DNA of 64,000 bases from an uncultured Opitutales bacterium (GTDB lineage: Bacteria > Verrucomicrobiota > Verrucomicrobiia > Opitutales > Intestinicryptomonadaceae): positions 62,001 to 126,000 of the forward strand of contig CAKTTC010000001.1 of assembly GCA_934613645.1 (NCBI GenBank). The letters run 5' to 3'. Made by a program: the position numbers and the translations under genes. Shown here piece by piece: positions 1 through 8,923 of the stretch. The notes beneath the pieces are model-generated. The model was not told the DNA's origin. It worked only from the letters and a program-made list of their open reading frames with translations, and did no database searches. The number at the start of each line of letters is the position of its first letter. The stretch's first letter is position 1.

Positions 1-278
1 CATTCGTCCGCGACCCGCACGAGGTTGTAAAGCCGCAGCAGCGCGTGAACGTCTACGTTTTGGAAGTAGACGCCGCGCGCAAACGCATATCGCTTTCGAT
101 GAAGTCGAACCCGCAAAAGCGCGTGCACACGGCGGGCGACGCGCGCAAAACTTCGCCGCGTCCGTCGGGCAACGGCGGGGCGGGCGGCGGCTTCGGGCGC
201 AGGGCGCAGCAGCCGCAGTCGTTCGGCAATTCGTTCGGCGATTTGTTCAACAACGCGAATCTGAAAAAGCGCAGATAG
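1..278 (+). CDS. tex: Tex family S1-domain RNA-binding protein, C-terminal end (partial)
   Basis: Only the last 90 or so codons are inside the window; the frame is open to the left edge. The visible part reads FVRDPHEVVKPQQRVNVYVL and then EVDAARKRISLSMK, which is the end of the S1 domain that closes Tex proteins. It is followed by a Gly/Gln/Arg-rich tail ending in NLKKRR, like the basic tail of E. coli Tex. Tex is a cytoplasmic nucleic-acid-binding protein linked to transcription and stress tolerance. A strong intrinsic terminator follows at 305-339. The family call rests on the S1 end plus tail and is fairly secure; the rest of the protein cannot be seen. Confidence 0.82.
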   Translation, partial: FVRDPHEVVKPQQRVNVYVLEVDAARKRISLSMKSNPQKRVHTAGDARKTSPRPSGNGGAGGGFGRRAQQPQSFGNSFGDLFNNANLKKRR

Positions 279-304
279 TTTTCTTTGCGCGCAATTTCTT
301 TGTT

Positions 305-339
305 CGGGCGGGTTGTTTTTTGCAGCCCGCCCGATTTTT
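305..339 (+). terminator. Intrinsic terminator of tex
   Basis: An 8-bp GC-only stem (CGGGCGGG pairing with CCCGCCCG) is followed by ATTTTT. It lies 27 bp after the tex stop on the same strand. Confidence 0.85.
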
Positions 340-341
340 GC

Positions 342-373
342 AAAAAAAACCGCCGCAGGCTAAGGTGCGGCGG
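342..373 (-). terminator. Intrinsic terminator for the minus-strand RHH gene
   Basis: Read on the minus strand, CCGCCGCA and TGCGGCGG form an 8-bp stem followed by eight U residues. It lies about 70 bp downstream of the small gene ending at 446 and back to back with the tex terminator. Confidence 0.75.
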
Positions 374-445
374 AAAACTGATTGTTTTTTTTACCCATTT
401 TTCGACTACACAAGAACCAACATCGAATCTTGAGCCGAAATTTTT

Positions 446-661
446 CTAATTTTGATGGATTATTTTTCCGAAAGACGTCTGGTTTATGTCTTGGTTTTGG
501 CGTTTTTCTATCCTGCAGCACTCGCAGTCGCGCGCCGACAGAACCAAGTGCGACAAGTACGCGCTTAGATTGCCGTTAAAATACATATCGGCCTTTTTTT
601 GCGCCGACTTCAATATTTCGTCGGAAAAAGAAATCTGCTTTTTGTTCACTACTTGGGACAT
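446..661 (-). CDS. Small ribbon-helix-helix-like protein
   Basis: This encodes 71 residues. The N-terminal part (KKQISFSDEILKSAQKKADM) has the short strand followed by a helix expected of a ribbon-helix-helix DNA-binding or antitoxin protein, and a second helix follows (NLSAYLSHLVLSARD). A Cys cluster (CECC) comes after it and the tail is Asn/Gln-rich. No toxin-like partner is adjacent: tex is convergent on the left and a PPOX-like gene ends on the right. A TATAAT sequence lies only 2 nt before the ATG, so if it is the -10 box the transcript would begin at or within the first codons. It has its own downstream terminator, which supports it being a real gene. Function unknown beyond probable DNA binding. 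Confidence 0.6.
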   Translation of the reverse strand: MSQVVNKKQISFSDEILKSAQKKADMYFNGNLSAYLSHLVLSARDCECCRIEKRQNQDINQTSFGKIIHQN

Positions 662-787
662 TAATTATAATCCGTAGACTTTTTTTGTGTGTTTTCAAGA
701 TAATTTTAATATTTATCAATAAATACACTCAAGTAGTGATTCCAGCCGTATCCCGACAGCATTTAAGCAGACCACGCGGCGTTGCCG

Positions 788-1282
788 CTACTTCCTCTGC
801 GTTGCGGGGTATCGGGCTTTTCCGCTTGTCTGCAACATTTCAAGCTCTACAACCTCGACGCGTTGCAGCGCGCTTTCGGCGTATTTTTGCCCTTCGGCAA
901 TGTAGTCGGGCGAATATTTTTCAACAAGCAGGCGCAGGGCGCGCAGCTTTGTTTCGGTGTCAAGCCCCAGTTTTGCGCGGCATTTTACAACAACGCTTTC
1001 GTATTCTGTGGAGAATTTTTCGGGAAGAGTTTTTGTCCGCCCCACTATGCAGAACGAGGCGTCGGGCGACGATTTCATTGCGTCGATTTTTCTGCCCGAT
1101 TTTGCGCAATGCAGGTAGATGCGGCTATCGCCGTCCCACGCAAAGCTGACTGGGACGCCGTATGCGCCGTCTTGTGCGGACAATGACAACACTCCGTATT
1201 CGCCGTTTTTTAGCAGTTTTTCGGCGTCCTGTTTTTCCAAAATTCTATCCTGTCTGCGGACATTTTCATTTGTATAGTTCAT
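788..1282 (-). CDS. Pyridoxamine 5'-phosphate oxidase-fold (NimA-like) flavoprotein
   Basis: About 164 residues with the split-barrel FMN-binding pattern of NimA-like PPOX proteins: RRQDRILEKQDAEKLLKNGE, then GVLSLSAQDGAYGVPVSFAW, then IYLHCAKSGRKIDAMKSSPD and ASFCIVG. Such proteins bind FMN and reduce small substrates; nitroimidazole reduction is one known activity, and the natural substrate here is unknown. I chose the ATG at 1282, not 1291, because AGGGA lies 9 nt before it but touches the upstream ATG. It is a single-gene unit between two minus-strand neighbours. The fold call is firm, the substrate is not. Confidence 0.8.
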   Translation of the reverse strand: MNYTNENVRRQDRILEKQDAEKLLKNGEYGVLSLSAQDGAYGVPVSFAWDGDSRIYLHCAKSGRKIDAMKSSPDASFCIVGRTKTLPEKFSTEYESVVVKCRAKLGLDTETKLRALRLLVEKYSPDYIAEGQKYAESALQRVEVVELEMLQTSGKARYPATQRK

Positions 1283-1312
1283 TTTTTTCATTCCCTAAAT
1301 TTTTACATTTCC

Positions 1313-1404
1313 TGAAGCGGCTATTCTTTTATGATTCCGAAACTGACGGCGATTCTTTTGTGATTCCTGAAGTGGCGGCGATTGGCGTAGCCAATGCGCC
1401 TTTG
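1313..1404 (-). repeat. Palindromic intergenic repeat (minus orientation) with degenerate tandem half-units
   Basis: The hairpin core at 1370-1404 reads on the minus strand as CAAAGGCGC-ATTGGCTACGCCAAT-CGCCGCCACTT. It is a member of the same repeat family found at 13.6-14.1, 16.7-17.1 and 37.4-37.6 kb. On its 3' side (1313-1370) two shorter degenerate copies of only the right half follow in tandem, with a period of about 29 bp. Confidence 0.75.
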
Positions 1405-1472
1405 ATTATTAGTTGAAGTTTGTTAATTTTCGGTGGGCAGGAGGGCGGGGTTGTTTAGTTTGGGGCAAGCAT

Positions 1473-1497
1473 AAAAAAAGCCCGAAGAATCGGGCTT
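1473..1497 (-). terminator. Intrinsic terminator of the FKBP gene
   Basis: On the minus strand AAAGCCCG and CGGGCTTT pair around ATTCTT, and seven U residues follow. It lies 23 bp after the FKBP stop codon. Confidence 0.85.
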
Positions 1498-1519
1498 TGC
1501 AAAGGAAATATGTATGAAA

Positions 1520-2239
1520 TTATTTCTTATCCGCTTTTGCTTCCGCCTTGGGGGCTTCGGCTTTTACGGGGTCAACGTCGATAATTTCAACGTCGAAAAC
1601 GAGCGTCGAATTCGGCGGAATTCCGGGGAGAGCCTGTTCGCCGTAGCCGAGTTTCGAGGGAATGTAGAGCGTGATTTTTCCGCCCTTGCCGACTTTCTGC
1701 AGGCCTTCCTTGAAGCCGGGGATAACGCCGCCCAAGTTGAACTGCGCGGGCTCGCCGCGTTTTTCGGTGGTGTCGAAAACGTTGCCGTTTACAAGTTTGC
1801 CCGTGTATTTGATTACAACTTCCGAGTTTTCCGAGGCAACCTTGTCGGAACCCTTTTCAATTACTTTGAAAGCCAAGCCCGACGGGGTTTTTTGTATGCC
1901 CTCCTGTTTTTCAAGCTCCGCCCAGAATTTTGCCGCTTCGGCTTCGGCTACTTTTGCCTTTTCGGCGATAGTCGCTTCGGCGCGCTTCTGGAGGTATTCC
2001 ATCATTTTCTGTCCGAACTCGTTGATGTTGTCGGGAAGCTTTTTGCCCTCGTATGAAGCCCTCATGCCGCTTACGAACGTTTCGAATTCAGCTTTTGTAA
2101 GCTGCAATTCCGCCAAGCCGTTGCGTTCGAACATAATCATACCGAAGGTTTTGATGTAGTCGTCATTCGTTTCGGCAAAAGCCGACGCCGATACCGCCGC
2201 CGCAGCTGCCGCCGCTACTATTGTTTTTTTTATATCCAT
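1520..2239 (-). CDS. Periplasmic FKBP-type peptidyl-prolyl cis-trans isomerase
   Basis: 239 residues. A signal peptide ends near residue 22 (AAAAVSASAFA|ETND). A helical FKBP_N dimerisation-type region covers about 25-120. The FKBP catalytic domain covers about 120-220, with GLAFKVIEKGSDK, VVIKYTGKLVNGNVFDTT, FNLGGVIPGFKEGLQ, IPSKLGYGE and LVFDVEIIDVDP. The order matches FkpA/Mip-like foldases that assist folding of envelope proteins. The C-terminus is an Ala/Lys/Glu-rich tail. It is transcribed alone, away from the divergent flavin reductase gene, and ends in a terminator. Confidence 0.92.
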   Translation of the reverse strand: MDIKKTIVAAAAAAAVSASAFAETNDDYIKTFGMIMFERNGLAELQLTKAEFETFVSGMRASYEGKKLPDNINEFGQKMMEYLQKRAEATIAEKAKVAEAEAAKFWAELEKQEGIQKTPSGLAFKVIEKGSDKVASENSEVVIKYTGKLVNGNVFDTTEKRGEPAQFNLGGVIPGFKEGLQKVGKGGKITLYIPSKLGYGEQALPGIPPNSTLVFDVEIIDVDPVKAEAPKAEAKADKK

Positions 2240-2427
2240 TTAACTGTTCTTTCTTTTGTTAGTGAAACAAAGGTTTGCGATTACGACACCAACCAAATAC
2301 CATTTGTTCCGCGTTTTCAATTTAATAATTTTTTTGCAGATATTTTTTCGGCGCGGCGCGCTGTTTTTAAAGCGTTTTTTCGTCCGATTTTTGTTGAAGC
2401 GCGCGGAAATTCTCCGAAGATAGCGGT

Positions 2428-2940
2428 ATGTTTTATTCGCAAAAAATCTCGGAGGCGATGTCGAACCCGATAGAGAAAATAGGGTCTGACTGGATGCTCA
2501 TAACATCCGGCGACGCCGCAAAATTCAATATGATGACCGCAAGCTGGGGCGGCGCGGGCTTTATCTGGAACAAGCCCTCTCTGTTTGTGTTTGTGCGCCC
2601 GAACAGATACACGTTCGAGTTTCTCGAAAAGTGCGACGTGTTTACGGTTTCGTTTTTCGCGCCCGAATACAAAAAGGCGTTGTCGTTTTGCGGCTCGCAT
2701 TCGGGCAGGGATTTCGACAAGACGAAGGAATGTTCGCTCACGCCCTTTGCAACGGCAAACGGCGGCGTGGCTTTTGAAGAGTCGGCTCTGTATTTCGAAT
2801 GCCGCAAAACATACGCGCAGGATATGTCGGAAAAATGCTTTCTGGACAAGTCCGCGCTTGAAAAGTGGTATGGGGCGGACAACCCGATGCACAAAATGTA
2901 TGTAGCCGAAATCCTCTCGGCTATGGCGGCGGAAAAGTAG
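2428..2940 (+). CDS. Flavin reductase-like domain protein
   Basis: 170 residues. The pattern IGSDWMLITSGDAAKFNMMT, followed by ASWGGAGFIWNKPSLFVFVR and a later FTVSFFAPEYKKALSFCGSH, is typical of small FMN-binding flavin reductase-like proteins. These proteins reduce flavin with NAD(P)H or act as flavin-dependent oxidoreductases of unknown substrate. The stop is followed two bases later by the likely TTG start of the helicase, so the two genes are probably cotranscribed and coupled. Confidence 0.82.
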   Translation: MFYSQKISEAMSNPIEKIGSDWMLITSGDAAKFNMMTASWGGAGFIWNKPSLFVFVRPNRYTFEFLEKCDVFTVSFFAPEYKKALSFCGSHSGRDFDKTKECSLTPFATANGGVAFEESALYFECRKTYAQDMSEKCFLDKSALEKWYGADNPMHKMYVAEILSAMAAEK

Positions 2941-2942
2941 CG

Positions 2943-5300
2943 TTGGACTCTTTCGGCGACATTGTCCGAATTCCCGACTTCTGGCAGAGCGGGGCATTGG
3001 AGCACCTCAAGGCGGGTAGGGACGTGGTAATCGACGCCCCCACCGGCGCGGGCAAAACGTATGTTTTCGAGATGTTCGTGGAGAAGTTTTTCTCGGGGCG
3101 CGCCGTCTACACAGTGCCCACGCGCGCCCTCGCCAACGACAAATACCAGCAGTGGCGCGAGCGCGGCTGGCGCGTTGGCATTTCCACGGGCGACTACTGC
3201 GAGAACCCCGACGCTCCCGTTGTTGTTGCCACGCTCGAGACCCAAAAAAACGGTTTTTTCGAACGCCGTTGCCCCGACCTGCTTGTTATTGACGAGTATC
3301 AGCTAATATCAAATCCTGTCAGGGGGTTCAACTACGAGCTTGCCGTTGCGCTTGCGCCCAAAACTACGCAGCTGCTTCTCCTGAGCGGAAGTGTGGAAAA
3401 CACTGCCGACGTTTTGAAGTGGTTCAAGCGTCTCGGGCGCGACTGCCGCGTGGTTTCGCACGCCGAACGCGCCGTTCCGCTTGAGGAGGTTGCCGCCGCC
3501 GCGCTTCCCGACGGCGATTCGCGCGGAGTGTATGGCGCGTGGCCGAAGCTTGTAAAGAAAATCATAGACGCCGATATGGCTCCCGTTCTGATTTTCGCGC
3601 CGCACAGGGCGGAGGCGGAATCGCTTGCGCGCAAGCTGGCGGCGGAGCTGCCGTGTCCGGATTTCCTGAATCTGCCCAAAGACGTGGCTTCGGCGGCGGG
3701 GCGCGAGCTTGCCAATATGATGCGCAAGCGCGTAGCCTTCCACCACAGCGGGCTTTCGGCGCACCAGCGTTCGGCGGTGGTGGAAAAATACGCGCGCGAC
3801 GGCAGGCTAAACGTTGTTGTTTCCACGACGGGCTTGGGCGCGGGCGTAAACTTTTCAATGCGTTCCGTTCTTGTTGTTTCGCGCGAATACGAGACCGTTT
3901 CGGGCACGCAAACGCTTTCGCCCGACGAGCTTTTGCAGATGTTCGGGCGCGCTGGGCGGCGCGGCAAAGACAAGGTTGGCTACGCCGTTTTTCTGCCCTC
4001 AAAACCGCGCCTTTCCGAAGCCAAACAGTGCGTTCTCAGGCGTATCGACGCCGTCGACGCCGCCGCCTCAATCCGCATTATGGCGCGCGCCGCCGACGAG
4101 GGGCGCGACTGCGTTGAAGCACTGAAAAATTTCTATTCGCGCCTTTTTACGGAGAGCGAAATCGACATCGGCTGGGACTGCGTTGCCGCCGCAAAATCCC
4201 GCCGCGCGCGCCGTTCCGAGCCTAAGCGCGGCGCGGTGTGCGTTGAGATTTTAAATTCGAAAAACATGTGGGAACGCCGCCGCGTGAAATCGGCGTTTCC
4301 AGCGCGCGAGGTTCTGTTTTTCGACGGCGAAAAATGGGGCGGATTTCTGCAGTCGGCAAAGGCGGTTGCGGAAATCGGCATCGGGCGCGTGAAGCGGCTT
4401 GAAAACGGCGATTTCGGCGTCGGCATTGAGGTTGCTTTTTTGCGCGACGGCGCGTATTGTTTCACGAAAGCTGCGCGCAAAATTTTGGCGCGCGCGCGTT
4501 CCGCCGACGCGGCTTTCAAACGCTATTTCCGCGAAGACGCGCCCACATTGAAAAACATAAAGCGCAACTTCCCGCGTTTTTTGGAGGCGGTTTTTGCGGG
4601 CGCGCGCGTAGTTTCAATAGCGGAAACAAACGGGCGCGTGTTTGCCGACTTGAATCTTGAAAACGCGAAAATTTCGGCGTTTGTAGACGCCTACGGGGCA
4701 AGGCTTTTCCGCCCGCCCGAGCGCGAAGTGGACGTTTCGGGAGAGTTCGACTTCCGCGCGCTTTCGGGGCTTGCTGCGGTATCGGCAGTGCCCGATTCGC
4801 CCGCGGCACAGTGGCGCGCTTTCGGCTTTGTTGACGACGCATTTGTGCCCACTTTGCGCGGCAGGATTTTCTCGTTTTTCAACGGGGGCGAGGGCTTTGC
4901 CGTTGCCGCCGCCATTGAGGACGCCTCATACGACATCTCCGATTTGGTTTTCGATTTGGCGAATTTGCGCGCGGGCGGACGCTTTCATTTGTCGCAGTCG
5001 AAGGCGTCGGTTTCGTCGCGCTTGGCGGACTGTTGCAGAACGGCGTTTTTGTCGGCGAACGTGGCGGGTGCGCTGAAGGCGGGCGTGCCGCTCACCTACG
5101 GCGACGGAGCTTCGGAGATAATGCGCGAATTACGCGGCGGCGCACAGATGGCGCGCTTTGAAAACGACCTCATTTTGCGCGGCGACATTGAGCGTGCGTA
5201 TCTGGAATGGAAAAGCATTTTGCGCCACATTGCGTTTCTTCCCGATTTGGAATCGGAACGCTGGCGCGCGTTGAAGGCGGCGGCACGCAGGCTTATTTAG
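2943..5300 (+). CDS. Ski2-like superfamily 2 DEAD/DEAH-box helicase
   Basis: About 786 residues from the TTG at 2943; no ATG gives a start that avoids a long overlap with the previous gene, so the start is uncertain. Motifs in order: Q-like FWQSGALEHL, Walker A DAPTGAGKT, Ia VPTRALAND, II VIDEYQ, III LLSGSV, IV-V region VAFHHSGLSAHQR and VVSTTGLGAGVNF, and VI QMFGRAGRRG. The AGVNF and GRAGRRG signatures point to Ski2/Lhr-like nucleic acid helicases. Motif II is DEYQ rather than the usual DExH. The C-terminal 400 residues match nothing I recognise. It may act in RNA turnover or DNA repair; the sequence does not decide. Confidence 0.8.
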   Translation: MDSFGDIVRIPDFWQSGALEHLKAGRDVVIDAPTGAGKTYVFEMFVEKFFSGRAVYTVPTRALANDKYQQWRERGWRVGISTGDYCENPDAPVVVATLETQKNGFFERRCPDLLVIDEYQLISNPVRGFNYELAVALAPKTTQLLLLSGSVENTADVLKWFKRLGRDCRVVSHAERAVPLEEVAAAALPDGDSRGVYGAWPKLVKKIIDADMAPVLIFAPHRAEAESLARKLAAELPCPDFLNLPKDVASAAGRELANMMRKRVAFHHSGLSAHQRSAVVEKYARDGRLNVVVSTTGLGAGVNFSMRSVLVVSREYETVSGTQTLSPDELLQMFGRAGRRGKDKVGYAVFLPSKPRLSEAKQCVLRRIDAVDAAASIRIMARAADEGRDCVEALKNFYSRLFTESEIDIGWDCVAAAKSRRARRSEPKRGAVCVEILNSKNMWERRRVKSAFPAREVLFFDGEKWGGFLQSAKAVAEIGIGRVKRLENGDFGVGIEVAFLRDGAYCFTKAARKILARARSADAAFKRYFREDAPTLKNIKRNFPRFLEAVFAGARVVSIAETNGRVFADLNLENAKISAFVDAYGARLFRPPEREVDVSGEFDFRALSGLAAVSAVPDSPAAQWRAFGFVDDAFVPTLRGRIFSFFNGGEGFAVAAAIEDASYDISDLVFDLANLRAGGRFHLSQSKASVSSRLADCCRTAFLSANVAGALKAGVPLTYGDGASEIMRELRGGAQMARFENDLILRGDIERAYLEWKSILRHIAFLPDLESERWRALKAAARRLI

Positions 5301-5387
5301 CCGCGCGGTTTGCGCTGAGAGGAAATGGCGGCGCAAAAAAAGCGGGACGCTCCGCGCTCCGCTCGATGTTGTTGAACTGCGTTTTTG

Positions 5388-6143
5388 CTACAGGCGCGCG
5401 GGGATTCCGTTTTTTGCAAGCTCCTCTTTGGCCTGCTTTATGGAGTATGTGCCGAAGTGGAAAATCGACGCCGCAAGCACCGCGCTTGCCTTGCCGAGCT
5501 TCACTGCGTCAACCATATGCTGCAGCGTTCCGCAGCCACCCGATGCTATCACGGGGATTGAAACGGCTTCGGAAACGGCTTTTGTAAGGGCGATGTCGTA
5601 GCCGTCTTTCGTTCCGTCGGCGTCCATTGACGTAAGCAGGATTTCGCCCGCGCCGCGCCGCTGGACTTCCTTCGCCCATTCGATTGCGTCGAGATTTGTT
5701 TTGTTTCTGCCGCCGTGCGTGTAGACGCTCCAGCTGTCGCCGTCTTTTTTGGCGTCTATTGCCACAACTATGCACTGGTTGCCGAATTTTGCCGACGCCT
5801 CCGAAACGAGGTCGGGGTTTGTTATCGCCGATGTGTTCAGCGAAACTTTGTCCGCGCCCGCGTTGAGCATTTTGCGAATGTCTTCAAGCGTGCGCAGCCC
5901 GCCGCCGACTGTCAGCGGCATAAAGCACTGCGAAGCCGTTCGCTCCACAACGTCGAGCATGATGTCGCGGTTGTCGCTTGAGGCGGTTATGTCGAGGAAC
6001 ACGAGTTCGTCCGCGCCCTGAAGTTCGTAGGCCTTAGCCTGCTCGACGGGGTCGCCCGCGTCGATTAAATTTACGAAGTTTACGCCCTTTACGACTCTTC
6101 CGTTTTTGACGTCCAGACAGGGGATTATTCTAACGCTTAACAT
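5388..6143 (-). CDS. hisF: Imidazole glycerol phosphate synthase, cyclase subunit
   Basis: 251 residues, the normal length. The (beta/alpha)8 barrel shows RIIPCLDVKNGRVVKGVNF at the N-terminus with catalytic Asp 11, LVFLDITAS, the phosphate-binding TVGGGLRTLED, DKVSLNTSA, CIVVAIDAKK, EILLTSMDADGTKDGYD with the second catalytic Asp, and PVIASGGCG. With HisH it converts PRFAR and ammonia to IGP and AICAR in histidine synthesis. hisH is not adjacent, and hisD lies about 30 kb away, so the his genes are scattered. It follows the membrane protein gene by 6 bp and may share its transcript. Confidence 0.96.
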   Translation of the reverse strand: MLSVRIIPCLDVKNGRVVKGVNFVNLIDAGDPVEQAKAYELQGADELVFLDITASSDNRDIMLDVVERTASQCFMPLTVGGGLRTLEDIRKMLNAGADKVSLNTSAITNPDLVSEASAKFGNQCIVVAIDAKKDGDSWSVYTHGGRNKTNLDAIEWAKEVQRRGAGEILLTSMDADGTKDGYDIALTKAVSEAVSIPVIASGGCGTLQHMVDAVKLGKASAVLAASIFHFGTYSIKQAKEELAKNGIPARL

Positions 6144-6149
6144 ACTGTT

Positions 6150-7793
6150 TTAAATGGATATCTCTTTCTTTGAACCCGCTTCTACAGCGAACGGCGCGGA
6201 CATTTGTTCTTCGTCGTTCTTCCAGATTGTGATGTCCGCGCTGCCTTCGAACGGCGGCAGGATTATGCGCCAAACTCCGATTTCGACGTAGTCCATTGAC
6301 ACGCCTTTTTCGGTGCTCAAAATGGAGTTGTTGCCGCGCACAAACGGTTTGTTGCCGATGCCTATGATTGTCTTTAGCACTATTTCGGTGTCGCCTTTGG
6401 AGCGAACCGCCTTTTTTTGCATGGGCAAGTCGGCAAAAAGCATTTCCTCAATGGGGAGGGGGTTTTGATGTTCCGCCTTTTGTTCGGCGGGCGCGGGGGC
6501 GGCTTCTTTCTGCGGCTCTGCGGCAGAGGCTTGCGCGGTCAGTGTGTTGTCGAGAGCGTCATTTTTTTTTTCGTCGAAGTCAAGCCCGTCGAGAATGTCG
6601 TCGTCTACAACCTCAACGGCGTCGTCGGCGTTTTGCGTGGGCGGGGGAGTCTCGGACGGCGCGGCTGCTGCCGAAGCGTCTTCGGGCATTTCGGCATCGG
6701 GCGACTCTACGTCGGGCGTTTCGGCGGCGGGAGTTGGCGCGTTTTGCACGCTTTCGCCGTCGGGCTGCTGCGCGTCTGTGCTCTCACGTTTTTCGACCGA
6801 ATTGTTGATGAATTTTTCGACCGAACCCGCAACCGACGCCGCGTTGCCCAACGCTTTCGACATCAGCCCCGAAAGTTTCGACGCCCCCTCCGATTCCGTC
6901 TCTGCGGCGGCGTCCGAAGCGGGGGATTGCTGTTGTGCGGCGGCGTCTACCGCGGAGAAAATGTTTTCCGCTTCTGCTTCCGAATCGCCAATCGGGTCGG
7001 TTTCCGCGCCGCCGTCTTCGTCGGGAAGAACGTCGGCTTCGGGTTCGCTTTCGTCGGCGGGCGTTTCAAAAGATTCGCCTTCTGCGTCGGCGTCTTGCTC
7101 GGCGCAGTCTTCGGGCGTTTGCTCTTCAAGCATTGACTCTTCTGGGTCGGGCGCGCCTGCCGATTCCGTTTCCTGCCGAATAGCGGCGTCGTCGGGTTCT
7201 TGCTCCTCTTCCTCTGCGGTTTCCTGCACGGTTGTTTCGCCGATTTCGTCAACCAAATCCTGAAGGGCGGAGATTTTTTCTATTATCTCGTCGAACTTTA
7301 TGGCGTTGCTTTCGCTTTCGGCGAGTGCGTCGGCGGCTTGGGTGCGAATCCGCTCAATCTCCACGGAAAGCTCCTTGACTTTCGCCTTCACGCCCGAGCG
7401 GAACGCGTCGAGCGATTTCGTGAACTCTTCGAACTTCAAGTCGGTATCTTTTACCAGCTGGAACGCCAGTTTTTCCTCGATGTTGTCGCCCATCTCCTTT
7501 GTTTCGGCAATCATCAGCTGCAGGGCGGAGAGGTTTTCGAAAATTAGGTCGATGTTTTCGCGCGTTTTTTTTGCGTCGTCGGAAATCTTTTTTTCGGAGA
7601 GCCTGTATTCCAGAAAATAGGGCGTAAGAACAGCCAGCATTCCCGCAAGCACAAGCGCGCAGCACAACATTGTGGTAGTGCCCGACATCGTTTCCATCAG
7701 CACGATGTTCGGATACGATATTGCCACGACCGCCAGAAAAATCAGCGCGTCGGCCGCCAGAAGCGGCCACTTGGGAATGGACTGTTTGTTCAT
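6150..7793 (-). CDS. Inner-membrane protein with coiled coil and long acidic low-complexity region
   Basis: 547 residues, not recognised. Two membrane segments lie near residues 10-30 and 38-58. A coiled coil of about 130 residues follows (KKISDDAKKTRENIDLIFEN onward). Next comes an acidic Glu/Asp/Ala/Pro-rich stretch at about 190-430, likely disordered. It ends in a compact domain of about 90 residues containing VLKTIIGIGNKPFVRGNN and VSMDYVEIGVWRIILPPFEG. The gene sits between trpS (7 bp upstream) and hisF (6 bp downstream) on the same strand. The architecture suggests a membrane-anchored scaffold with a cytoplasmic globular tip, but no function is claimed. Confidence 0.7.
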   Translation of the reverse strand: MNKQSIPKWPLLAADALIFLAVVAISYPNIVLMETMSGTTTMLCCALVLAGMLAVLTPYFLEYRLSEKKISDDAKKTRENIDLIFENLSALQLMIAETKEMGDNIEEKLAFQLVKDTDLKFEEFTKSLDAFRSGVKAKVKELSVEIERIRTQAADALAESESNAIKFDEIIEKISALQDLVDEIGETTVQETAEEEEQEPDDAAIRQETESAGAPDPEESMLEEQTPEDCAEQDADAEGESFETPADESEPEADVLPDEDGGAETDPIGDSEAEAENIFSAVDAAAQQQSPASDAAAETESEGASKLSGLMSKALGNAASVAGSVEKFINNSVEKRESTDAQQPDGESVQNAPTPAAETPDVESPDAEMPEDASAAAAPSETPPPTQNADDAVEVVDDDILDGLDFDEKKNDALDNTLTAQASAAEPQKEAAPAPAEQKAEHQNPLPIEEMLFADLPMQKKAVRSKGDTEIVLKTIIGIGNKPFVRGNNSILSTEKGVSMDYVEIGVWRIILPPFEGSADITIWKNDEEQMSAPFAVEAGSKKEISI

Positions 7794-7800
7794 ATTCTCT

Positions 7801-8814
7801 CTATTCGAAGTTCATAAAACCGACTTTCCTGTAGACTTTCGCCATCATTTTGTTGACCCTGCGTTGCGCCGCCTGCGAGCCTTTTTTGAGAGCCGATTCT
7901 ATCAGCGTTTTGTCGTCGGAAAATTGCTTGTATTTTTCGCGCACGGGGGCGAGCCCGTCGATTACCGCGTCGGCGACAGCCTTTTTGAATGCGCCGTATC
8001 CCTTGCCCGAAAATTCGTCCTCAATTTCGGCGTAGGTTTTCTTTGTAAATGCCGACATTATGCCCATGAGGTTGGAGATTCCCGCCTTGTTTTCGGGGTC
8101 GAATTTAACGGCGTCGCCGCTGTCTGTTACAGCCGACATTATTTTTTTGGAGAGCACGGAAGGCTCGTCGGTGATGTAGAGCGTGCCGCTCTGGTTGGGG
8201 TCTGACTTCGACATTTTCGAGTCCGGATTTTGCAGCGACATTATTCGCGCGCCCGTTTGCGGAATATACGGCTCGGGAAGTTTGAAAGTGGGCGAGTATG
8301 TGTTGTTGAATTTTTGCGCCAAGTCGCGCGTGAGTTCTATGTGCTGTTTTTGGTCTTCGCCCACGGGGACGAGGTCGGCATTGTAGATGAGAATATCCGC
8401 CGCCATAAGCACGGGGTAGAAAAGAAGTCCGCTGTTGAGGGCGTCTTTGTGCTTGCGCGCCTTGTCTTTGTATTGGGTCATTCTCTCGAGGCTGCCAATG
8501 GGGCATATGCAGCCCAAAATCCAAGTCAAATCGGCGTGTCCTTTTACGAGGCTTTGCAGAAAGAGGTTGCATTTTTCGGGGTCGAGCCCGCACGCCATAT
8601 ACTGGGCGGCGCAGTCGTAAACGTTGCGCCTGAGGTCGGCGGGGACGTATGGAATGGTGATTGCGTGCATATCGACTATTCCGAAGTAGCACTCGTAATC
8701 TTCAATCATTTTGCCCCAGTTTTTTATTGCGCCGAGGTAGTTTCCCAAATGCAGTTTGCCCGTAGGCTGCGCCGCCGTCATAACGACTTTTCTTTGTTCC
8801 GATGTGTTTTCCAT
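7801..8814 (-). CDS. trpS: Tryptophanyl-tRNA synthetase
   Basis: 337 residues from the ATG at 8814; an in-frame GTG at 8829 is possible but less likely. It is a class I synthetase: AAQPTGKLHLGNYLGAIKNW carries the HIGH-type motif (HLGN), GEDQKQHIELTRDLA binds tryptophan and ATP, and KMSKSDPNQSGTLYITDE carries the KMSKS loop. It charges tRNA-Trp in the cytoplasm. The length matches the bacterial family. It is divergent from the HAD phosphatase gene, with about 110 bp between them. Confidence 0.96.
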   Translation of the reverse strand: MENTSEQRKVVMTAAQPTGKLHLGNYLGAIKNWGKMIEDYECYFGIVDMHAITIPYVPADLRRNVYDCAAQYMACGLDPEKCNLFLQSLVKGHADLTWILGCICPIGSLERMTQYKDKARKHKDALNSGLLFYPVLMAADILIYNADLVPVGEDQKQHIELTRDLAQKFNNTYSPTFKLPEPYIPQTGARIMSLQNPDSKMSKSDPNQSGTLYITDEPSVLSKKIMSAVTDSGDAVKFDPENKAGISNLMGIMSAFTKKTYAEIEDEFSGKGYGAFKKAVADAVIDGLAPVREKYKQFSDDKTLIESALKKGSQAAQRRVNKMMAKVYRKVGFMNFE

Positions 8815-8923
8815 TTTTTTGCGCAACACAATATCGCTTTATTTGCCCTCATTTCAATCTTTTTTTGCGATTTCACGCGTCGCGCGCGTTTTATTTCTTG
8901 TCTTGAAAGGACAATGGTTTTTT

